Shown here piece after piece: positions 58,001 through 64,000 of a stretch of 64,000 bases of DNA (position 1 is the stretch's first letter; every line of letters begins with the position of its first letter). This DNA comes from Lepas anatifera. Taxonomy: Eukaryota; Arthropoda; Thecostraca; Lepadidae. The notes under the pieces were generated by a model. It made no database searches. It saw only the letters and a list, made by a program, of their open reading frames with translations, and was not told the origin of the DNA. Where the stretch lies: assembly GCA_034440635.1 (NCBI GenBank), contig JAOTON010001530.1, forward strand, positions 62,001 through 126,000. The letters run 5' to 3'. The translations under genes were made by a program, and so were the position numbers.

Positions 58001-61000
58001 CCCGGGGTTGGGGCAGGTCAGCAGTCGACGATAGAGTACGGTCAAAGGTCACGGTGTGGGCTGCAGCCGGATGGATGGGGCTTTGTGCCGCCTGATAAAC
58101 TTTCAGTTAAGGACATGTCCACGAGGCCAATAGTTAGGCCGTTTACTTTCACTTTTTCGCCAATAGTTACGCTCACAATAGGCCGTTTATTCACAGTGAC
58201 GGTATTCTTAAGACGCCAGCCTCCGAAAGCAGGACACAGTTTAGACGCACCTGAATAGGATTTGGCTCACACCCTATGCTCAAAGGTCCCCCAAACCTCC
58301 ATACAATATATGATAAATCTCTAAAAATGTTATTCACACAGCGTCCACAGCCAGCCAAATCTGGACGCACTAGCAAGGTAGGCATTTTGACCACATTTAG
58401 AGCCTTTCGAACATCCAACATTTTTGTTATCCCAAATCTGTAGAGCATAAAGGGGAACACATTTCCTTCAATCTGTGCCATATTTCCATTCCGAAAATAT
58501 GAGCACCACATTTAGGCATCATGAGCTCGGATCAAGGCAGATTTCCAGGTAAAAATGAATTGGGTGTGACTCAACCGCATGCAACGAAAAATCAGTACAA
58601 AAAGGAGTGCAATCCAAGTCCTCAATCCCCCCACAGGAATGAATTGCCATTGACAGTGACTGACTGCCATCGGACAATGAATGAATGACTGTCATCGGAC
58701 AATGAATGAATGACTGCCATCGGACAATGAATGAATGACTGTCATCGGACAATGAATGAATGACTGCCATCGGACAATGACTGAATGACTGCCATCGGAC
58801 AATGAATGAATGACTTTCATCGGCCAATGAATGAATGACTGTAATCGGACAATCAATGAATTACTTTAATCGGAAAATGAATTAATTACTGCCATCGGAC
58901 AATGAAGAAATGACTGTCATCGGACAATCAATGAATGACTGTCATCGGACAATGACTGACTGCCATCGGACAATGACTGAATGACTGCCATCGGACAATG
59001 AATGAATGACTTTCATCGGAGAATGAATGAATGACAGTCATCGGACAATGAATGAATGACTGTCATCGGACAATGACTGACTGCCATCGGACAATGCCTG
59101 AATGACTGTCATCGGACAATGACTGAATGACTGTCATCGGACAATGACCGACTGCCATCGGACAATGAATGAATGACTGTCATCGGACAATGACTGACTG
59201 CAATCGGACAATGAATGAATGACTGTCATCGACCAATGAATGAATGACTAATCGGACAATCAATGAATGACTTTCATCGGACAATGAATTAATTACTGTC
59301 ATCAGACAATGACTGAATGTCTGTCATCGGACAATGACTGAATGACTGTCATCGGACAATGACTGACTGCCATCGGACAATGAATGACTGACTGCCATCG
59401 GACAATGACTGAATGACTGCCATCGGACAATGACTGAATGACTGCCATCGGACAATGAATGAATGACTGTCATCGGACAATGAATGAATGACTTTCATCG
59501 GACAATGACTGAATGACTGCCATCGGACAATGACTGAATGACTGCCATCGGACAATGACTGATTGACTACCATCGGACAATGACTGAATGACTACCATCG
59601 GAAAATGAATGAATGACTGTCATCGGACAATGACTAACTGCCATCGGACAATGAATGAATGACTGCCATCGGACAATGACTGAATGACTGCCATCGGACA
59701 ATGACTGACTGCCATCGGATAATGAATGCCATCGGACAAGGACAGTGCAATCCTCCAATGACCAGGATTGCAAATCCAGTCCCCGATTCTCGTAACATCC
59801 AAGATGTCCAACGTGAAAGGTCAGCACAAAGCAAGCTGAGCGGTTTTGAGCATAATGTAATTTTTGTTATTACAAGTTTTTGTCAGACCGGACATTCATA
59901 TTAGCCAAGAAAAGACATTGACGCCTATGAAATACTGAAATTTGACAAAACAATTGAAAAGATCAGGAAAGTGATGTTAACCCCAATCATAAACAACCAT
60001 TAAAAAGTGAATTTTACAATACAAGTAAGCAGCTTCAACTGATGAAGACGTGGTAGGCGTTCTTCATGTTTCCAGTATATTCGAATGTGTTTTCGCAAGA
60101 GCAATGAGGGTGCTTCTAATGCAGCAACTAAAACGATCGTTGTTGTTTGGCTGCAATTATTCCCGCGCCTACTGCATGACTTGACATGACTGCAAGTTAG
60201 CGTTCTATATATCACTTTTTGCGCAAAGATTCTTATCGGGAGAAGGTCAAATCACCACGCAAAACGCAGAAAATACATTTCACACAGCTGAGTTGATAGA
60301 GGGACAATGCCACAACCTCGCAGGGTTGCATGCCTGTCCGTTAACCGTCATCCTCGAAAAATTATTGTAATTCATATTCGCAGTCCTCTAACTAAACTTG
60401 ATTGCAATCCAATCCAAAACTCCCCCGACATAAATGATTGAATTCTGAATACAATCCTTAAATTTGATACAAGTACAGAGTTTTGCAGTCCGGAAATTCG
60501 AGCCTGCCAATACCTATTGATGTTACACAAGCTTGTTTTTGTTTAGTGCTAATTCTGTGTAAAACACTAACTAACGCCACCTAATCCAAACCATTATATG
60601 CACTGGTACTGTAATCAAAGGAAGTGCTGATCACAGGACAAAGGTTGAGCACAGAAAATGATGCTGGTCATGGGCCTTGCTTATTTTCAAAGTTAATTAT
60701 TATGACTTACGAATCCAGACTAAAAGTAAAAGGCATCCCTTGAAAACAGGTGCTTTATCTTCACGGGGCGGTCTACCTAGTATAAGATAATGGATACAAT
60801 TCGGCTAGCTAAAACTTTGGTTAGATTCCTCAACTACCGGCATAAGTCAAGCCAGGTATTGCTGCACTTGCCTGGTTGTACTTCTTGATATGGAGGATGA
60901 GGCGGCCAAGGAAACCGACGTATTCCTCCCGAGTCTTAGCGCGCTGGAAGACATGACTCTCCATCTCCCCACTCGTCTTGTTGGTCGGGTTTCCAGAAAT

Positions 61001-61876
61001 GCGGATAGCCTGTCAAATAGAATACATACATTAGCATTCCGATGCAAGACGAGACAATTTTAAGCGAACAGAAAGTGAACAGGAGACAGGGAGACATTTC
61101 TAATTGGAACACACTCGTGACATGACACAATAAACAAATCAATAAATAAAGGTCCATTCACCAAGGTAAAAATGCCTGAAATCTCAGTGATTTTATCATT
61201 ACTCTTTAAGATTTTAGAGATCACATTTTACATTAAAAGACACATGTTTTTCTTTTTCACACTGTAATCTATTGTTAGGCATAGTATTTCAGCTCGGGGC
61301 GTAGCCGGCCTCCTGTGGGGTAACCAGTCCCCATCAAACGAAAAACAGGTCTGTACTTCTTGTAACTCCAGCGCTCTCCAGCAGAACCACTCTCCGCCGA
61401 TTAACGTGTGACGTGATAGTCATACAAAGCGTCGGTGTGAACCCGGGAACAGCGTCGACGCCAACGAAAACAAAGATGCCACCGATTTGCTAAACGAACC
61501 GTAGCCTTCAACAATGCCATTTTCCAAGCGATGAACTAGAAAAACATTTTTTTGCGCAAACACCCACCATAATTTACAACAAAAAAATCCGAAAGTGCAG
61601 AAGCACAACAGAATCTGAGTGACCAATGGGAAAGACTCGGAGCCAAAAGTGAGCCTCAAAGATCATGGGCACATACCAAAACGCATGAGCTCTCAGTCAC
61701 TTTCAGCATAGCCAAACCTTTTTTAGTTCCTTGCTAGGTCAATATCAAACTACAATGCAGCTCGACTGTTTGTAAGATAAGACACTTGTTATAATAGGTG
61801 AACTTACCTCTTCAATATGTTGTCTGGCCTTCTGCCTGTAATCTTGACTTTTCCAGTGATTTGGGTCCTCTGCCAT
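52094..61876 (-). CDS. MED15: Mediator complex subunit 15 (MED15/ARC105), eight exons, 546 aa
   Basis: Tail-module Mediator subunit that links activators (such as SREBP and SMADs in animals) to RNA polymerase II. Minus-strand exons: 61876-61808, 61009-60872, 54943-54350, 54006-53857, 53684-53598, 53237-53031, 52711-52466 and 52243-52094 (TAG). Every intron is phase 0. Exons 1-2 encode the KIX domain: MAEDPNHWKSQDYRQKARQH, then EMESHVFQRAKTREEYVGFL. Exon 3 opens VGDPMNALQNMAG, then has long Q-rich and Met/Gly/Pro-rich stretches (about residues 80-260). Exon 4 gives LRKYIDPIKRMIEN and LSKMKKLLEIL. Exons 5-8 form the conserved C-terminal domain, with LQREVAGIEARFKV, VPSDYPAHSP and HQWEMSVRQAC. 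It is shorter than the fly and human proteins mainly in the middle. Intron 2 has a GC donor. The exon 8 end is Ala/Pro-rich. Confidence 0.95.
54700..54920 (-). repeat. CAG/CTG-type trinucleotide runs encoding polyQ in MED15
   Basis: CTG-type runs on + (about 54702-54740, 54765-54793, 54857-54870, 54889-54903) give polyglutamine on the minus strand, as is usual for this subunit. Likely length-polymorphic. Confidence 0.85.
54944..58649. other. MED15 intron 2, left part
   Basis: AT-rich, mostly unique sequence. The phrase TTTGACATCC recurs near 55060, 55080 and 57596 (and as TTTCGACATCC near 56189, 56387 and 56717), which suggests an old dispersed repeat. No gene seen. Confidence 0.4.
58650..59745. 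repeat. Minisatellite of 25/21 bp units (about 40 copies) in MED15 intron 2
   Basis: The core CATCGGACAATGA is followed by ATGAATGACTGC/T (25 bp unit) or ACTGACTGC (21 bp unit), so units differ by one ATGA/CTGA tetranucleotide. Higher-order ordering looks irregular. Open on the minus strand for up to about 100 codons, which is a repeat artefact. Confidence 0.95.
60866..60871 (-). other. GC-type 5' splice site of MED15 intron 2
   Basis: Exon 2 ends AACCAG and is followed by GCAAGT, the classic GC-AG donor context. The phase-0 join to exon 3 (GTG GGA GAC) gives YNQ-VGDPMNAL, aligned with the family. The nearest GT (61 codons of context considered) would put exon 3 out of frame. Confidence 0.8.
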
Positions 61877-64000
61877 TGCGATGCTATTGCCAGTGGATTC
61901 TGCAAACAGCACATACATACTGAAGCCACCACCAACCCACTAATCAGAGACACAACAGTACCTTTCCAACTTGTTTCCTCTGACACCATTAAAAAATAGC
62001 TCCATGATGACTTGTACAGGTTCAAACAGCCCTTTATACTTTTATTCTTATGGACAATTAGTTAATATTGTGAATTATTTTTGACACTTGGTTTCTTTAA
62101 ATCTGTGATACATTATCAACAGCACCACAAGTGGCAGATACAAGGCAGGCTAGAGGGCTCAAGCCCCCTGAAATATATGAGTGAGTGTAGTTAATGAATA
62201 GCCGGACACTGTACAGAGAGAATAGCAGGGAGGCCCGAGCCCCTAGCCCCTAACCCTGAAATGAAGTCCTGGATCCTGTACTGTGCAACACCTACTACAT
62301 GCCACAGTTGGTACACATTCACAGCTCAATAAGGGAGGTATCTGGACGAACTTGACCTCTGACCACCTCCTACTCAGTAAATGAGTTTGCTGTGCTGGTT
62401 TAGTGTTGGTGGTTCTCACACTGACATGGACTTTATACTGGCCAGCCACCACCCTGGAGATTGGGGCATGTTGTTAACAGTGTACCCCCACCGCCAGTCA
62501 CCATTGGCCAATAAGGGAAAATGGGGATAGCTAGTAGAATTTAGATCTCACTGAAAAATTACCCCTACACCAGTTAACCCTTGACAAAAAACTGTTTTGA
62601 ATAAAGCAGCCTTGAATTCTGCTCATTTCCTGGCAGAGCTAGCCACAAATGTCAAGTGGAGGAAATGAAACCCCCCAAAACTCAAGCAACAGGCAAGGGA
62701 GTCCCTTCAAAACTGATAGCCAACAGTTGTTTTTGTATTGAATTTCCTTTTAACAATTTCTATGCATACTTATTTGCTGTTAGGCCCTCCATACTTGGCT
62801 ATAGCCTCAATCAGCTCATATGTCAGACCCAATTACAGTACAGTGTTATGGAGCCATTTTTCATAACCATCACAACCAGATGCATCTTCACCTGCATCAC
62901 AAGAACATGTTAGAATATACTGAACCCCTGGTGGAGTCTCTTATGAACAGCTTTTCATGCTAGCACTGAGCCCTCCTTAATGCTCTTTGATGCTTCCTAG
63001 GCATGCTGACAGTCTGTCAACAATTGACAGATGATAGTGACAGATAGATCATGCAACAAATTCTGTGCAATAAAAAGCAACACAAATAAATACAAAAATC
63101 AAAGCTCATCTAAGCTCATCTCAAACCTAATCCAACCTCCTCTCAAACGAAAGGTGGTTTTCAGAGCAGATTAGAGGAGGCTCAATTGTGGCGCACAAAT
63201 TTCAATTGAGAAACTAACATAAGTTGTTTTACAGAGAGAAACAAAGTCGGTGGGCAGCTAAAGGTTTTGATCAGGGGGTTGCGCTCCGGCTTTTTAGCAT
63301 AGGCCAAAAATGGCAACTGCAAATCTGGCATTCGGCACGGCGATGACGCCAGCAATCGCCTAGAAATGCTTAGCAACGCATTGCCGCTGTGTATGGAAGA
63401 ATACGGAGCTCAGCAGATCATTTGCGTGTTAGGGGCAATAATACTGCTTTTTTGTGAACGTGGGGTAATGAATCCTGGGTCTGCCCCTCGCCAGATGCAT
63501 GTTGAAACCATACAAAGATCCCACGATCCGTAGCCGATTTTCATCCAATGAATGGGCGGCTCCACCTCGAGAGCAATCGCTGACGTCACAAACGTAAAAG
63601 TCTCTAAAAAAAGAGGTTGCCGTTTTTTGAGCGGAGCGTTCTACCTTTACATTTAAAGGCCTTGGTTTTGATTCCATTGTTTTTCTGTATACCACTTTCA
63701 CTAAAATACATTAAAAGAGCATCAGAGGCCTTAAACAAATTTGATTAGTTTCTTAGCTTTGCCATGCCTGCCATATTGGTGCTGATCAGGCGCAATCAGC
63801 TGATATATCCTCCCAAATCGTTCCAGTGGACTCCAGTTTATGTGTCTGCTCTGACCTACTCTAAGCTACTCTCATCTTTTTTGTAAGGAGGTGCTGGAAC
63901 AACCCCTTCGTATGTAACAAACAAGCATGGTTTCAGGGGAGCCCCAACACACTTTTTCTATTGTGTGTTTTGTTAAACCTGTGTCAATAAATGTGTACAG
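61877..64000. other. Region upstream of MED15
   Basis: Holds the MED15 promoter and 5' UTR by position. No upstream gene recognised. GC-rich repeat-like sequence with GGGCTCAAGCCCCCTGAAA occurs near 62156-62190. Minus-strand frames at 63182-63376 and 63429-63701 show no known family. Confidence 0.35.

Noticed and set aside
58519..59827. Minus-strand ORFs with a Ser/Asp/His repeat
   Set aside because: Translation of the 25/21 bp minisatellite in MED15 intron 2.

Overview
The window is eukaryotic nuclear DNA, most likely from an arthropod and perhaps a crustacean. The evidence is intron-split genes with GT-AG (and one GC-AG) junctions, invertebrate-style gene families, many non-LTR retrotransposons, SINEs and MITEs, and an internal run of (TTAGG)n, the arthropod telomere unit. 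I cannot name the species from the sequence.

Four protein genes can be supported by family resemblance and consistent exon phases. (1) The last exon of the DNA helicase gene MCM8 (+, 1-633), cut by the window edge. (2) A complete five-exon mu-class glutathione S-transferase (-, 20021 to 2194, 216 aa), whose 10-codon first exon lies 8.5 kb upstream of the second. (3) A complete nine-exon Golgi-type class I alpha-1,2-mannosidase of family GH47 (+, 30400-45467, 602 aa), with its catalytic acids, Ca2+-binding Thr and conserved disulfide cysteines. (4) A complete eight-exon Mediator subunit MED15 (-, 61876 to 52094, 546 aa) with an N-terminal KIX domain, a polyQ stretch and the conserved C-terminal domain. 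MCM8/GST and mannosidase/MED15 are convergent pairs. GST and the mannosidase are divergent across about 10 kb of repeat-rich DNA. The four do not form one pathway.

The rest is a dense repeat landscape. GST introns hold two degraded LINEs: a CR1/L2-group element ending beside a roughly 490 bp microsatellite, and an RNase H-bearing I/Jockey-type element split by a TTAA-flanked MITE. I resolved several non-autonomous DNA elements by their termini and target duplications: two TTAA (piggyBac-like) families, one of them about 1 kb and loaded with AGGTCA half-sites; a hAT-like family with an 8 bp duplication; elements with 9, 10 and 11 bp duplications; a foldback hairpin; and a composite inverted-repeat element. 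tRNA-related SINEs occur at several sites.

The most unusual feature is in the mannosidase gene. Several introns end in minisatellites, and in two of them (before exons 5 and 7) the repeat unit contains the 3' splice site itself, so the true acceptor is the last member of a tandem array of near-identical acceptor-like sequences.
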